Part shown: positions 1 to 9,193 of the stretch, in pieces | Position numbering within the stretch: the first letter of the stretch is position 1 | How the letters are laid out: each line of letters begins with the position of its first letter | Source of the DNA: Nostoc edaphicum CCNP1411 | GTDB lineage: Bacteria; Cyanobacteriota; Cyanobacteriia; Cyanobacteriales; Nostocaceae | Direction of reading: 5' to 3' | Length of the DNA: 64,000 nt | NCBI RefSeq assembly: GCF_014023275.1 | Contig: NZ_CP054698.1 | Span: 1,488,001 to 1,552,000, forward strand | Notes under the pieces: generated by a model | Database searches by the model: none | Told to the model about the DNA's origin: nothing | Seen by the model: the letters and a program-made list of their open reading frames with translations, nothing else | Position numbers and translations under genes: made by a program

Positions 1-409
1 TCTACCTATAGAAGGATGGCGTAGTCAAGCTACATTTGCATTTTTTCACATTTTCTAAAGATAACAGTCTGGTGCTAGCAGGCTGATTTTCTTTTTTCTC
101 TATCTTTAAAAGTAAGTAAGCACAAGTACTTAGTGACAAGTTGGTATAGGCTGGTTAAATCAGCCTGCACCGCTCTGGGTATAAATAATCCCATTGGCTT
201 TTAGCCGTGGGAGAAGTCAATTTGAGCTAACTGTTATATATCCGACGTAGCTAGTGTAAGGAAGCAGGAGGTAAGAAAGGCTAAAATATCAGATTTTGCG
301 TTATTTCTAACTCTATATTTATTTTTGCCTTGATGTGCTACTTGGATGTCTCCAAGATACTTTGCCGCACCAATTTCTTACCTCTTAAGATTCCACCATA
401 ATGGTAATT
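1..409. other. Intergenic, no gene seen
   Basis: No reading frame with a ribosome binding site is visible. The only structure noted is a short hairpin, AGGCTG at 148-153 pairing with CAGCCT at 161-166. It lies beyond the 3' end of the coiled-coil gene but lacks a following T run on either strand, so a terminator call is not supported. Confidence 0.4.
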
Positions 410-967
410 TTAGGCATTCTGGGGAGTTGAAATATTCGCTTGTTCGGATGCTGGACGAGGAAAATTTGGTAAATCAATGCCGCTGTGACTAGCATTACGA
501 GTTTTGAGAGCTAAACGGTAACTCACACTTTGCAGTTCTGCTTGTAGTTGGCGGTTTTCCCGTTGTAGCATTGCTACCTTTTCTCTCACTGGCGTCATCC
601 GCTCCTCAAACTTCCGACGGTAAATTTGAGGCAACTCTTGCACGACTTGCTCCAACATCCGAGTGCGATCGGTGAGTTCTTGGACTGACTGTCGCAATTG
701 GTAAATTTCGGAGTCACGAGTGGTAATTTGCTCTTGGTAGAACGCTACCTGCTGCTCTACAGCCTGGAGTTGTTCTTGTAAAGCGTGTAACTGGGTGAAA
801 TCACGCTCAAGCTCCGGCTGGGGCATAAAACTAGTATTACCTTTTACCAGCCGGAAGAGTTCTTGAGATAGTTGTTGTACTAATTGATCGCGAAGTTGCA
901 ACTCTTGGCGTAGCTGCGATACTTCCGTAGAGAGAACTTGAATATTGGGTGTATCAGATTGGATCAC
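410..967 (-). CDS. Coiled-coil protein of unknown function
   Basis: A 185-residue protein without signal peptide or membrane segment. Residues about 10-150 are rich in Q, E, L and R in heptad-like spacing (for example QLRQELQLRDQLVQQL), which predicts a long coiled coil. The proline-containing tail after about residue 165 is probably disordered. It has the look of the conserved hypothetical coiled-coil proteins common in filamentous cyanobacteria, possibly cytoskeletal or scaffold-like, but no specific family was recognised. It lies upstream of rpsF on the same strand, with a heptamer repeat tract between, so co-transcription is possible but unproven. Confidence 0.75.
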   Translation of the reverse strand: MIQSDTPNIQVLSTEVSQLRQELQLRDQLVQQLSQELFRLVKGNTSFMPQPELERDFTQLHALQEQLQAVEQQVAFYQEQITTRDSEIYQLRQSVQELTDRTRMLEQVVQELPQIYRRKFEERMTPVREKVAMLQRENRQLQAELQSVSYRLALKTRNASHSGIDLPNFPRPASEQANISTPQNA

Positions 968-1106
968 AGTAGCTTAAAGCTCCCATTCAGAATCTTGTCC
1001 ACTCTTAGGTATAACTGCGGGAGTACTACCTTTGGCAAGTATTTGTTAATTTAGCATTCCCAAACAAGTCATGAGAAAAGAAAAAGACAAAATTTTATTG
1101 AATGGG

Positions 1107-1155
1107 ATTGGGCATTGGGCATTGGGCATTGGGCATTGGGCATTGGGCATTGGGG
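1107..1155. repeat. Tandem heptamer repeat (TTGGGCA)n
   Basis: About seven near-perfect copies of ATTGGGC lie just beyond the 3' end of rpsF, followed by a C/T-rich tract. This is the short tandemly repeated repetitive (STRR) type known from Nostoc and Anabaena. The same pairing of a TTGGGCA tract with a CCCT-rich tract recurs at several other places in the window. Confidence 0.9.
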
Positions 1156-1207
1156 ATTTTTTCGTCATCACCCTGTACCCTGTACCCTACTCCCTACTCC
1201 CCATTCA

Positions 1208-1564
1208 TCACACTGTTGCAGTTGCAGCTACTTTAGTTGGCTTTTCTTTTTCCTCTTTAGGAGGTTTTTCTTCGGCGATTTCCTGCTTAACGGTCAAATA
1301 GCGAATCACTTCTTCACTCAAGCGCATGGCGCGTTCAAAGGGGGCGATCGCAGTTGCAGGCGCACCGTAGTTTAACTGGATGTAGATGCCATCACGGTGT
1401 TTTTTGATTTCATAAGCGAGACGACGCTTACCACGATTTTGAATTTGGATATCCTCGGCGCCTTGATCGCGAAGCAAATTCTGATATTTAGTAATTGCTT
1501 GCTCTACCTGTTCTTCTCCCAGATCAGGACGAAGAATGTACATTGTTTCGTAACTTGTAGTCAT
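1208..1564 (-). CDS. rpsF: 30S ribosomal protein S6
   Basis: Ribosomal protein S6 of the small subunit, which binds 16S rRNA with S18 in the platform. The protein opens [16 protein letters not shown] and has the family's compact alpha/beta domain, followed by a charged cyanobacterial C-terminal extension ([19 protein letters not shown]). The frame is open eight codons further upstream, but the ATG at 1564 gives the normal [13 protein letters not shown] start and has GAGGAA about 12 bases upstream, so it was preferred. No rpsR or ssb partner is adjacent, unlike the enterobacterial arrangement. Confidence 0.96.
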   Translation of the reverse strand: MTTSYETMYILRPDLGEEQVEQAITKYQNLLRDQGAEDIQIQNRGKRRLAYEIKKHRDGIYIQLNYGAPATAIAPFERAMRLSEEVIRYLTVKQEIAEEKPPKEEKEKPTKVAATATV

Positions 1565-1944
1565 ATTTTTCCGATTCCTCATGGACAAAAGTGGCTGCTG
1601 ATGTTAATTTATACCTGGTTTTAATTAAAAATGCCAGTATTAATCAACATCTGAAGCAACAAGGAATTATAATCTTACCAGTTTTCAATTTGAATCATTA
1701 GCCAAATCGCCGGAGTTTGGATTTTTGGGATGTCCCCAATGAAAACTAGGTGGGAAGTAACCCTGATATTTCTTTACCAAGATTGATCAAGCTATTAGCT
1801 TTGCCAACGGGTATCTTTACCCTATGAGCATCTATAGCGATCGCTTTCATGCTCAAGGTTCAATCGGTTCGCTAAAAAGCTAACTGATGATTGCTACCCG
1901 CTCACAGCAACAAAAAATCAAATAAAAGGATATTCGTCAAGGTT

Positions 1945-2718
1945 ATGGCGCAGCGCTATGTGCGAATTCAAAATCAAGAAGGACAGATTTATTATGGGAT
2001 ACTCCAACTATCCCTTAATGTCCAGGTGCTAGATGCTCCGCCCTGGTTACAAGGACAACCCACTGATTTGACTTTGACACCAGAAAATTACCAAATTCTG
2101 GCTCCTTGTGCTCCCTCAAAAATTGTAGCAGTGGGTAAGAATTATGCAGAACATGCAGCCGAAATGGGAACTTCAGTACCTTCTGAGCCACTAATCTTTC
2201 TCAAGCCACCCACGTCGATTATTCCATCTGAAAGGGAAATTAAGTATCCTCCCCAATCACAAAGAGTTGATTACGAAGGAGAGTTAGCACTAGTGATTGG
2301 TGATTACGCCTTTGAATGCACACCAGAAGTAGCCCAAACTAAAATTTGGGGCTACACCATTGCCAATGACGTAACAGCGCGGGATTTACAAAAACGGGAT
2401 GGTCAATGGACGCGAGCTAAAGGTTTTGATACTTTCTGTCCCTTGGGCCCTTGGATTGTGCGGGAATTAAATCCAGGAGCGAGATTGCAGACTTTTGTGA
2501 ATGACGACGCTAATCCAGTCCAATGTGCCTGTATCGATCAGATGGTGTTTTCGCCTGATGTTTTAGTTTCCTATATCAGTCAGGTGATGACGCTACTACC
2601 TGGTGATTTAGTGCTTACAGGTACACCGGAGGGTGTAAGCGCATTGAAACCAGGCGATCGCGTCCGCGTAGAAATTGAAGGTATTGGTCGCCTGGAAAAC
2701 ACCGTAGTGGCTCGTTAA
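1945..2718 (+). CDS. Fumarylacetoacetate hydrolase family protein
   Basis: A 257-residue member of the FAH / 2-hydroxyhepta-2,4-diene-1,7-dioate isomerase family, Mg-dependent enzymes that cleave or decarboxylate beta-diketo acids. Hallmarks are IVAVGKNYAEHAAEMG, the metal-ligand stretch VDYEGELALVIG, GYTIANDVTARDLQ and LVLTGTPEGVSALKPGD. The ATG at 1945 starts MAQRYVRIQN, matching the short N-terminal lid domain of two-domain members; an earlier in-frame ATG at 1891 would add an unrelated tail. The substrate cannot be told from sequence. It converges on the Tic20-like gene with only 3 bases between the stops. Confidence 0.9.
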   Translation: MAQRYVRIQNQEGQIYYGILQLSLNVQVLDAPPWLQGQPTDLTLTPENYQILAPCAPSKIVAVGKNYAEHAAEMGTSVPSEPLIFLKPPTSIIPSEREIKYPPQSQRVDYEGELALVIGDYAFECTPEVAQTKIWGYTIANDVTARDLQKRDGQWTRAKGFDTFCPLGPWIVRELNPGARLQTFVNDDANPVQCACIDQMVFSPDVLVSYISQVMTLLPGDLVLTGTPEGVSALKPGDRVRVEIEGIGRLENTVVAR

Positions 2719-2721
2719 CTT

Positions 2722-3198
2722 CTAACGCACTTGCATATACACTGCATCGGAAATCGCCGGAATTTCCGCATAACGTCCGCTTACAGACTGGATGACTGAA
2801 TATGCAACTGCTCCCACTATGCCGATAAAAATGGTTGTGGATAGGGTTTGGATTGCAAAACCACCAACGGGAACTAGCCCCACAACATCAGTAAGGATGC
2901 TAAACAAAAAGATAATGATGTCCAAAAGGATTGCTTGCATGGTGTTGAAACGAATAAAGTGACTAATTTTTTCGTTTCTCACTACCAGCAAAAATAAAGC
3001 AAAGAAAATAATCATTCCTGCATAACGCACGCCGTAGTAAATATTTAACAATGGCACGAGCGGCAGAAACAGCAGTTGTAGTGGTGGAAATTCTGAGAGC
3101 AAATATCTACCAAATACAAAAACTTCAACTAGAGGAAGCAAATAAGGCAAGGAAGCAAAAATCCGATCTGAAACCGTTGTAGACCCGCGCCAAGACAT
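2722..3198 (-). CDS. Tic20-family membrane protein
   Basis: A 158-residue integral membrane protein with four predicted helices (around residues 14-32, 42-56, 86-108 and 118-138). The stretch ISHFIRFNTMQAILLDI is the signature of the Tic20 / Ycf60 family. In plastids Tic20 is a core part of the inner-envelope protein translocon; the role of the cyanobacterial homologues is not settled. The gene starts at an ATG preceded by AGGAGAACGCATA. It converges on the FAH-family gene. Confidence 0.85.
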   Translation of the reverse strand: MSWRGSTTVSDRIFASLPYLLPLVEVFVFGRYLLSEFPPLQLLFLPLVPLLNIYYGVRYAGMIIFFALFLLVVRNEKISHFIRFNTMQAILLDIIIFLFSILTDVVGLVPVGGFAIQTLSTTIFIGIVGAVAYSVIQSVSGRYAEIPAISDAVYMQVR

Positions 3199-3279
3199 TA
3201 TGCGTTCTCCTGTGGTTAAATTTCAATAGTTACTTGAGCTTAGGATAACGCAGTTGCTTGGTCTTGCTGATAAATTCGA

Positions 3280-3477
3280 CTATTCTATATGGGCGATGCG
3301 AAAGCCCATCATGCACTCATACTGGTCTGGCTGCTGTTGAGTAAGTTTGTGAATGGCTTGACCACAGCGCAGTTGACCCTCACGCCAACGAGGTTGACCC
3401 CTCCCGTCAGCGAGTAAACAAGACTGGCAAACTTGCTCAGGGGCAAGGATTTGATCGTCCATTAAAATGACTAGCAT
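3280..3477 (-). CDS. Small four-cysteine protein
   Basis: A 65-residue protein beginning MLVILMDDQILAPEQVC. The start at 3477 is fixed by a strong ribosome binding site, TAGGAGGG, a few bases upstream; the longer frame runs into a repeat tract and is not credible. Four cysteines, in the order CQSC, then LRCG, then YECM, suggest a small metal-binding or redox-active fold. I do not recognise a named family, although short cyanobacterial proteins of this kind are common. It sits alone on the minus strand. Confidence 0.65.
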   Translation of the reverse strand: MLVILMDDQILAPEQVCQSCLLADGRGQPRWREGQLRCGQAIHKLTQQQPDQYECMMGFRIAHIE

Positions 3478-3512
3478 CGAATCCCTCCTATAAATCCTCA
3501 TTGTCAAACAAT

Positions 3513-3541
3513 TTTGGATTTTAGATTTTGGATTTTGGATT
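3513..3541. repeat. Tandem heptamer repeat (TTTTGGA)n
   Basis: Four units of GGATTTT-like sequence lie just upstream of the small cysteine protein gene. A related AATCCAA tract occurs at 41161-41190. Both belong to the short tandem heptamer repeats of Nostoc genomes. Confidence 0.7.
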
Positions 3542-4121
3542 GACCCCATAGATATATCTAGGGTTAAGTGTTGTGATTTACCCACTCAGTGCTGAGTGCT
3601 AAACGCCCCGCTACCGCTAACAGTACTTGGAACTCAGCACTCTTCATGATGCCGCTTTGCGCCCAGCCTGGGCGATCGCAGAGGACACTTAAGAGCCACA
3701 TCCTACCTCTTTGTAGCAAAAATGTGGGTAATCACAATTTAATAAAAATTGTCAAGTGAATTTTAATTTATTGTATGTTGTGTCTATGGTAAATTGAATA
3801 TTTAGTAAAAAATAATACAAAAGTATTGGCGCTAAGTTGAGCAGAGATAGCTAATACTATCTCTTGTATCCCTGGTAATTGAGCACTGGAGAGTGTCAAA
3901 CTTAATATTCAGAAAACAACAAAAGCTTTACGCACAAGCAATAAGGCGACCTCTTGAAGTAACCTTAACGTGGCTAGTTAAAGCAAGAGAAGTCAAGTAA
4001 GTAAAACTGAGTTAATTTGATAGCCATTTAAGTGGGGCATTTCCAAAATACTGAGGTAAACTTGCAAGCAAGTTAATACACAATATTACTCAGCGGCTCG
4101 TCGGTCTGGGCATCACTTACA
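3542..4121. other. Intergenic with an inverted repeat
   Basis: There is no credible gene. A 10-bp inverted repeat, AGTGCTGAGT at 3588-3597 and ACTCAGCACT at 3632-3641, encloses a GC-rich loop and looks like a dispersed palindromic repeat. The remaining 480 bases are AT-rich leader sequence ahead of the large repeat protein and should hold its promoter, which I could not define. Confidence 0.5.
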
Positions 4122-7100
4122 ATGGAACACTGGCAATTTCTGATACAGAAACAAGGCGCTCGCTCGTGGCATATCCTAGAATCGCCAAATTTGGAAATTT
4201 TGGAAGGACAGTATAGAGTTTTAGTTCGTTCTAACCTTCCCAATACAGATGTGGAAGTTCGGGTAACTCACTCTTCAACTGAGGAAGTTCAACCAACGCG
4301 GCGAATTTTCAAGCGATCGCGTCGCACTAACTCAGAAGGCTTAATGGCGGTAATTCCTTTTACCTACTTCCAGGCGGGAGTTTGGGAGTTGCGCTGTTCC
4401 GGCGATTTGATGTCGGAACTGCTCGGTAAATCTTGGCAATACAGAGTCCAAGTGCAAGTCTTGTCACAGGTGGAAGAGGAGCAGAGGAAGAATGTAGAAT
4501 CAAATTCACTCGCTCACCCAAATACTATTTCTGAAAACTTAGAATACACTGCCCCAACAGAACCCATAATTACGTTTGATAACGCGATCGCTGTTTCCAC
4601 AGAACTGGCAATTAGCAAATACAGCAACCCGACTACCATTGTTCTGCCAGAAGAGAACTTAGAATACACTGCCCCAGCAGAACCCGCAATTACGTTCGAT
4701 AAGGCGATCGCTGTTCCCGCAGAATTACACAGCAACCCCACTATCACTGTTCTCCCTGATCAAGGGAACTTAGAATACACTGCCCCAACAGAACCCGCAA
4801 TTACGTTTGATAACGCGATCGCTGTTCCCGCAGAATTACACAGCAACCCCACTATCACTGTTCTCCCTGATCAAGGGAACTTAGAATACACTGCCCCAAC
4901 AGAACCCGCAATTACGTTTGATAACGCGATCGCTGTTCCCGCAGAATTACACAGCAACCCCACTATCACTGTTCTCTCAGATGAAGAAAATTTAGAATAC
5001 ACTGCCCCAGCAGAAGCCGTAACTAAGTTTGATCACGCGATCGCTGTCCCAGCAGAATTACGCAGCAACCCCACTATCACTGTTCTCCCTGATGAAGAAA
5101 ATTTAGAATACACTGCCCCAACAGAACCCGCAATTACGTTCGATAACGCGATCGCTGTTCCCGCAGAATTACACAGCAACCCCACTATCACTGTTCTCCC
5201 TGATCAAGGGAACTTAGAATACACTGCCCCAACAGAACCCGCAATTACGTTCGATAACGCGATCGCAGTTTCTACAGAACTACACAGCAACCCCACTATC
5301 ACTGTTATCCCAGAAGAGAACTTAGAATACACTGCCCCAGCAGAACCCGCAATTACGTTTGATAATGCGATCGCTGTTTCTACAGAACTGGCAATTACTA
5401 CATACAGCAACCCCTCTACCACTGTTCTGTCAGATGAAACGGAAGAAGATGAAGATATAGTTATCAATGAGCCTGTGAGTCCTGTGTGGCTCAAAGGTGA
5501 GACGGCAGAGCAGATTTTACAAAATTTAATAGATTTAGCTTTACCCACCTCTGAACTGCTGCCCCAAGATGAAAAGGTTACAGATTCTCTAGCAACACAA
5601 CCACCGCCACTATTACAGCTAACTTTAGATCAGGATACTTACATTGCTCGTTGGGGACACGCTCTTACAATCAATGGACACATAGAACTCCAAGAAAAGA
5701 CAAATCTAGATCAGGCTGAAACATTATCTCCAGAAAGCCTGCGAGCAATTGAACTAGGAATTGAACTGCGATCGCCCCTAGAGTCGAAAATCTTGACCCA
5801 GGTACGGCGATCCTTGCCAGATCAGGAATTACCCTTCACCATCAATACCTCAATTGATATTCCTGCTGACTGTAAATCCAAGTTAATTTTGGCAGATATT
5901 AGTTTGTATGGTAAATTCACCGATGCTGGTGAAGTTATCCAGTTAGCTAGTCAGTCCTTCACCATTACAGCAGATGTAACGGAATTACTGGCAATCACAG
6001 CCGCAGCAAAATCTAGTACATCCTTAAATGACCCCATAACACCATCAGACTCATCTACTGCTTTCACAGAACCAGAGACACCTGTTAGGCTCGATTTGAA
6101 ACTATTCAATCTGGTCAAAATTCCAAAAACAGACCAACCACAGATACTTAATCCATCCCCAAGCACACCCCTACCACCGCAAATAAATCTGCAAGTTCTG
6201 CGAGAAGCCACCCTGCGGACAACATCTAAGTTAAAAGCTTCAGGCACTTCGCCTCAATTGCCGAAACTGCCTCCTATTCAAACTGATGCCAACTCTCCCA
6301 CAGATGTTGTTGCAGAACCCCCTATACAGGAGGAGCTTTTAGAAAAGGATGCTACTATAGCTGCCATCAACTTAGGGCAGTTGGTCATCAGGCAACGTCG
6401 AATGCCAATACTCGACACTACTTTGCCATACTTGAAACGGCTACAAGCTTTGCCAAGTGATCCAGAAGAAGAAGTAAAAAACAATGTCCCCGCAGATGCC
6501 TTGGAAGTTAAGGCGGCTGAAGACTTCCCACAGTTGGATGCAATTGTAGCTGAAGATGAAAATACACCTGAATTAGTAGTAGGTGATGCACAATTCCAGG
6601 AAGAATCTGTTGCTGAAGTAGAAGCCCAGCAAAATACACAATTCCAGGAAGAATTTGTTGCTGAAGTGGAAGCCCAGCAAAATACACAATTCCAGGAAGA
6701 ATTTGTTGCTGAAGTGGAAGCCCAATCAAATACACAATTTCAGGAAGAATCCGTTGCTGAAGTAGAAGCCCAGCAAAATGCACAATTCATTACAACAGGC
6801 AATCTTTACTCATCTCCTTTACTCAGGAAGTGGATGCAGAGCCAAGGATACTCTTTGCCTGAATCCATCAATGATCTGCAACTTCAAGACTACGATAACT
6901 ATGTTTCAGGGCAGCAGACACCCGTTTCTCTTAGTGCAGAAACTACGAATCTTGATATCAACTTGCCGTTAAATCTAGATACCAAGACGGAGAATAATCT
7001 GAGCGAAGATTGGGGTCACTCAGAACTTATCCTGACTGAGACATGGCACGAACAGGAAACATGGGAAGAAGATCAAGAGTTGGCTAACGAACTGAGGAAC

Positions 7101-7760
7101 TTTGGGGAAGATGTAGACACAGCAGAGGAAGCGGATCTGGGGATAGGAGTAAATACGGAACTAGAAAAAGTATTAGAAGAAGCAACACTCTCATCGGCTC
7201 TGGTAACACAACTACCGCCCCCCCCTCCTCCGATAAAAGTAAATATAGCGTCAGCTTGGTTGGCGCAAGAAATCGTTGTAGATGATACATATAGTGAACT
7301 AGAAGCCGATGCAACCAGGAGTTACCTCTTTGAAGAAAAGGAGCAAGCAGTATTAGATTTATCCCCTTCCTTACCTATGATTGCAGCAACCAATAAGCCT
7401 TTGCCAATTCCACAGTTGCATGTGCCAGAAGGCGAACTAATTGCTGGCAAGTTTGTCATAGTGCGCGTAGTACTGCCTGAAGTACCTCCGCAAGTTGTTG
7501 TCAAGTTATGGCTTGAAGATTATCAAACTCGCTGGTTACTAGATGGGCCTCATTTATTGACAAATTTACTACCTAATGCATCAGGAGGGTTGGAAGTAAT
7601 TACGCAATTAAACATTCCCTTTGGCTGTTTGGAAATTCGCTTGGAAGCGATCGCACTTGATCTGACAACCCAGCAGGAGAGTCACAAAGTTACAATAGTG
7701 CGAACTGTAATTCCTCCAGACTTGCCAAACTTAGAGCTAGATGAACTCCTGGGTATGTAA
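4122..7760 (+). CDS. Large acidic repeat protein, unknown function
   Basis: A 1212-residue protein without signal peptide or membrane helix. Residues 1-125 form a beta-rich domain ([19 protein letters not shown] onward). Residues about 138-440 are eight tandem units of about 37 residues starting NLEYTAP(T/A)[16 protein letters not shown]. Residues about 500-620 and 1110-1195 again look like beta-sandwich domains ([39 protein letters not shown]). Residues about 823-888 hold four 16-residue units QFQEE(S/F)VAEVEAQ. The protein is very acidic and rich in proline-threonine linkers, suggesting a long scaffold or surface-like protein, but no named family was recognised. It appears monocistronic, with a long leader. 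Repeat copy number is likely to vary between strains. Confidence 0.85.
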   Translation: MEHWQFLIQKQGARSWHILESPNLEILEGQYRVLVRSNLPNTDVEVRVTHSSTEEVQPTRRIFKRSRRTNSEGLMAVIPFTYFQAGVWELRCSGDLMSELLGKSWQYRVQVQVLSQVEEEQRKNVESNSLAHPNTISENLEYTAPTEPIITFDNAIAVSTELAISKYSNPTTIVLPEENLEYTAPAEPAITFDKAIAVPAELHSNPTITVLPDQGNLEYTAPTEPAITFDNAIAVPAELHSNPTITVLPDQGNLEYTAPTEPAITFDNAIAVPAELHSNPTITVLSDEENLEYTAPAEAVTKFDHAIAVPAELRSNPTITVLPDEENLEYTAPTEPAITFDNAIAVPAELHSNPTITVLPDQGNLEYTAPTEPAITFDNAIAVSTELHSNPTITVIPEENLEYTAPAEPAITFDNAIAVSTELAITTYSNPSTTVLSDETEEDEDIVINEPVSPVWLKGETAEQILQNLIDLALPTSELLPQDEKVTDSLATQPPPLLQLTLDQDTYIARWGHALTINGHIELQEKTNLDQAETLSPESLRAIELGIELRSPLESKILTQVRRSLPDQELPFTINTSIDIPADCKSKLILADISLYGKFTDAGEVIQLASQSFTITADVTELLAITAAAKSSTSLNDPITPSDSSTAFTEPETPVRLDLKLFNLVKIPKTDQPQILNPSPSTPLPPQINLQVLREATLRTTSKLKASGTSPQLPKLPPIQTDANSPTDVVAEPPIQEELLEKDATIAAINLGQLVIRQRRMPILDTTLPYLKRLQALPSDPEEEVKNNVPADALEVKAAEDFPQLDAIVAEDENTPELVVGDAQFQEESVAEVEAQQNTQFQEEFVAEVEAQQNTQFQEEFVAEVEAQSNTQFQEESVAEVEAQQNAQFITTGNLYSSPLLRKWMQSQGYSLPESINDLQLQDYDNYVSGQQTPVSLSAETTNLDINLPLNLDTKTENNLSEDWGHSELILTETWHEQETWEEDQELANELRNFGEDVDTAEEADLGIGVNTELEKVLEEATLSSALVTQLPPPPPPIKVNIASAWLAQEIVVDDTYSELEADATRSYLFEEKEQAVLDLSPSLPMIAATNKPLPIPQLHVPEGELIAGKFVIVRVVLPEVPPQVVVKLWLEDYQTRWLLDGPHLLTNLLPNASGGLEVITQLNIPFGCLEIRLEAIALDLTTQQESHKVTIVRTVIPPDLPNLELDELLGM
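4533..5437 (+). repeat. Eight 111-bp in-frame repeats, each with HIP1
   Basis: Eight tandem units of about 111 bp (37 codons); the first and last have a three-residue insertion. Several internal units are almost identical at the DNA level, pointing to recent duplication or homogenisation. Each unit encodes D-N-A-I-A-V or a close variant through GCGATCGC, so the repeat carries one HIP1 octamer per period. Confidence 0.95.
6590..6781 (+). repeat. Four 48-bp in-frame repeats
   Basis: Four consecutive 48-bp units encode (N/A)TQFQEE(S/F)VAEVEAQ(Q/S). The units differ by only a few bases, so this second array within the same gene also looks recently expanded. It is unrelated in sequence to the 111-bp array. 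Confidence 0.9.
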
Positions 7761-7768
7761 CTTAGATA

Positions 7769-7872
7769 TTGGGCGTTGGGAATTGGGAATTGGGCATTGG
7801 GCATTGGGCATTGGGCATTGGGCATTGCTTCTTCTCCCCCTGCTTCCCCTGCTTCCCCTGCTTCCCCTGCTC
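7769..7872. repeat. TTGGGCA heptamer tract plus CCCCTGCTT tract
   Basis: A run of TTGGGCA/TTGGGAA heptamers (about 7769-7827) is followed directly by four copies of CCCCTGCTT and further C/T-rich sequence. It lies between the large repeat protein and psaI. Confidence 0.9.
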
Positions 7873-7992
7873 CCTCATTTCCCCCACTCTCAACATGGGC
7901 TGTGTTAAAAATATGAAAGAATTTCAAAAATCTGGCAGGATTTGCAGTAAGCTCATTTTGAATTGTAGTGTTATTTAACAGGAACTTTTACT

Positions 7993-8103
7993 ATGGCAGC
8001 TTCCTTTTTGCCTTCTATCTTCGTTCCCATCATTGGTTGGGTTTTACCAGCTATAACCTTCGCGTTTCTATTTTTATACATTGAAAGCGACGATATCAGC
8101 TGA
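7993..8103 (+). CDS. psaI: Photosystem I subunit VIII (PsaI)
   Basis: A 36-residue single-span membrane protein, [19 protein letters not shown] through [10 protein letters not shown]. This fits PsaI, the small subunit at the monomer interface of photosystem I that helps hold PsaL for trimer formation. One hydrophobic helix spans residues 8-29 and the C-terminus is acidic. The ATG follows AGGAACTTTTACT. No psaL is adjacent, so the gene appears monocistronic and is closed by a hairpin terminator at 8191. Confidence 0.93.
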   Translation: MAASFLPSIFVPIIGWVLPAITFAFLFLYIESDDIS

Positions 8104-8190
8104 TGTAGTCAATAGTCATTAGTCATTAGTCATTTGCAAGAAACAAATGACAAAGGATAAAGGACAAATGACTATCAAGCAAAATTAATA

Positions 8191-8223
8191 CCGCCTATCT
8201 CATAGAGACAGGCGGTTTTTTTA
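8191..8223 (+). terminator. Rho-independent terminator after psaI
   Basis: The stem CCGCCTATCTC / GAGACAGGCGG (one mismatch) with a short ATA loop is followed directly by a seven-base T run. This is a convincing intrinsic terminator, 87 bases after the psaI stop. Confidence 0.88.
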
Positions 8224-8288
8224 ACGTTGATTTCTCAACAAATGCTGGAAAATTCTGACTTATAGTGTTCGGTTCAAACTAACTAATG

Positions 8289-8408
8289 TTAAATCGAAGA
8301 ACCGAGTCCGGCGTAGGCACCATAAAAGAAAATGCCCAAGACTGTAATTATACCTAAACCTGCGATCGTAGCGACGACCCACAGGGGAATTCTCCCACTT
8401 CCAGACAC
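8289..8408 (-). CDS. psbJ: Photosystem II protein J (PsbJ)
   Basis: A 39-residue single-helix subunit of photosystem II, (M)[19 protein letters not shown] through YAGLGSSI, located near cytochrome b559 and needed for normal forward electron flow and assembly. The start is GTG at 8408, preceded by GGGAGGAGA; no ATG is available in frame. It is the last gene of the minus-strand psbE-psbF-psbL-psbJ operon, in the order conserved in cyanobacteria and plastids. Confidence 0.96.
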
Positions 8409-8478
8409 AGCTTCTCTCCTCCCTTAACAACAAATCAACACACGTTCAATAAACAAAGATTAACAACAGTAGTTCCAA

Positions 8479-8601
8479 TTAGTTAAAGAAGTAACTGGAA
8501 AACAGAATCCCCAGAACGAAAACTAGTAGTAGTCCCAGGTATAGCGAAGTCCGGTTTAGTTCAACCGGCTGATTATTGGGATTGGGCGATCTTTCTACCA
8601 T
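8479..8601 (-). CDS. psbL: Photosystem II protein L (PsbL)
   Basis: A 40-residue single-helix photosystem II subunit, [20 protein letters not shown] followed by a helix ending SSYFFN. PsbL lies at the dimer interface and supports the QA site. The ATG at 8601 follows TTAGGAGCAATT; upstream in-frame codons overlap psbF and are not used. There are 8 bases between the psbF stop and this start, so the genes are probably translated from one message. Confidence 0.97.
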   Translation of the reverse strand: MVERSPNPNNQPVELNRTSLYLGLLLVFVLGILFSSYFFN

Positions 8602-8609
8602 AATTGCTC

Positions 8610-8747
8610 CTAACGTTGAATAAATTGCATTGCGGCGATCGCGCCCAAAAAGAATACAGTTGGTACACCTAAAGTGTGAACTGCCAGCCATCTAACGGTA
8701 AAAATTGGATAGGTAACTGGTTGATTGATGTTATTGCCGCTAGTCAT
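8610..8747 (-). CDS. psbF: Cytochrome b559 beta subunit (PsbF)
   Basis: A 45-residue protein, [20 protein letters not shown] and onward to AAMQFIQR. The histidine in [11 protein letters not shown] is one of the two axial heme ligands of cytochrome b559 at the photosystem II core; the other comes from PsbE. One membrane helix follows the histidine. The length and order (after psbE, before psbL) are exactly as expected. Confidence 0.97.
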   Translation of the reverse strand: MTSGNNINQPVTYPIFTVRWLAVHTLGVPTVFFLGAIAAMQFIQR

Positions 8748-8756
8748 GATCTCAAA

Positions 8757-9005
8757 CTACTTTCCAATAAATTGTTCAACTTGTTTTTTCGCTTCAAAAC
8801 GGTTCTTCACAATGGGCACTTCTTGGCGTGCTGGTGTGAAATACTCGTTGGGACGAGGTGTGCCAAAGGCATCATAAGCCAGTCCAGTTTGCACAAATAG
8901 CCAACCAGCAATAAACAATGCCGGGATGGTGATGCTGTGAATTACCCAGTAACGAACGCTGGTAATGATGTCTGAAAACGGACGTTCTCCAGTGGTACCT
9001 GACAT
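8757..9005 (-). CDS. psbE: Cytochrome b559 alpha subunit (PsbE)
   Basis: An 82-residue protein, [20 protein letters not shown] onward. [20 protein letters not shown] contains the heme-ligating histidine (residue 23) and the single membrane helix; the lumenal tail has the usual RPNEYFTP motif. It is the first psb gene of the operon, with GGAGGTAGGG ahead of its ATG. With PsbF it forms cytochrome b559, essential for photosystem II assembly and photoprotection. ycf48 and rubA lie upstream on the same strand. Confidence 0.98.
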   Translation of the reverse strand: MSGTTGERPFSDIITSVRYWVIHSITIPALFIAGWLFVQTGLAYDAFGTPRPNEYFTPARQEVPIVKNRFEAKKQVEQFIGK

Positions 9006-9104
9006 TTAGATCCCTACCTCCACAAAGAATGTTATAGAGTTTATTATCCTACAAAGTTAAGAAAGAGTTACAAGTTGCAACGTTCTTCTCAGAAATTGTA
9101 CGTT

Positions 9105-9130
9105 GGGCATGGGGCATTGGGCATTGGGTA
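9105..9130. repeat. Short TTGGGCA heptamer tract
   Basis: Three or four degenerate copies (GGGCATGGGGCATTGGGCAT) lie between ycf48 and psbE, followed by a C/T-rich tract. Despite this insertion the rubA-ycf48-psbEFLJ order is kept. Confidence 0.75.
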
Positions 9131-9193
9131 TTTAGAATTGCTTATTTCTTCCTCATCTCCCTTATCTCCCCACTCCCTACTCCCTCTTACTCA

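Noticed and set aside
1071..1375. Plus-strand frames over the heptamer tract
   Set aside because: They read through TTGGGCA repeats ([13 protein letters not shown]) and overlap rpsF antisense; no ribosome binding site.
4514..5548. Minus-strand frames over the 111-bp repeats
   Set aside because: Open only because the repeat unit has no stop in that frame; they mirror the repeat of the real gene.
6508..6783. Minus-strand repetitive frame
   Set aside because: Shadow of the 48-bp array; composition ([12 protein letters not shown]) is an artefact of the repeat.
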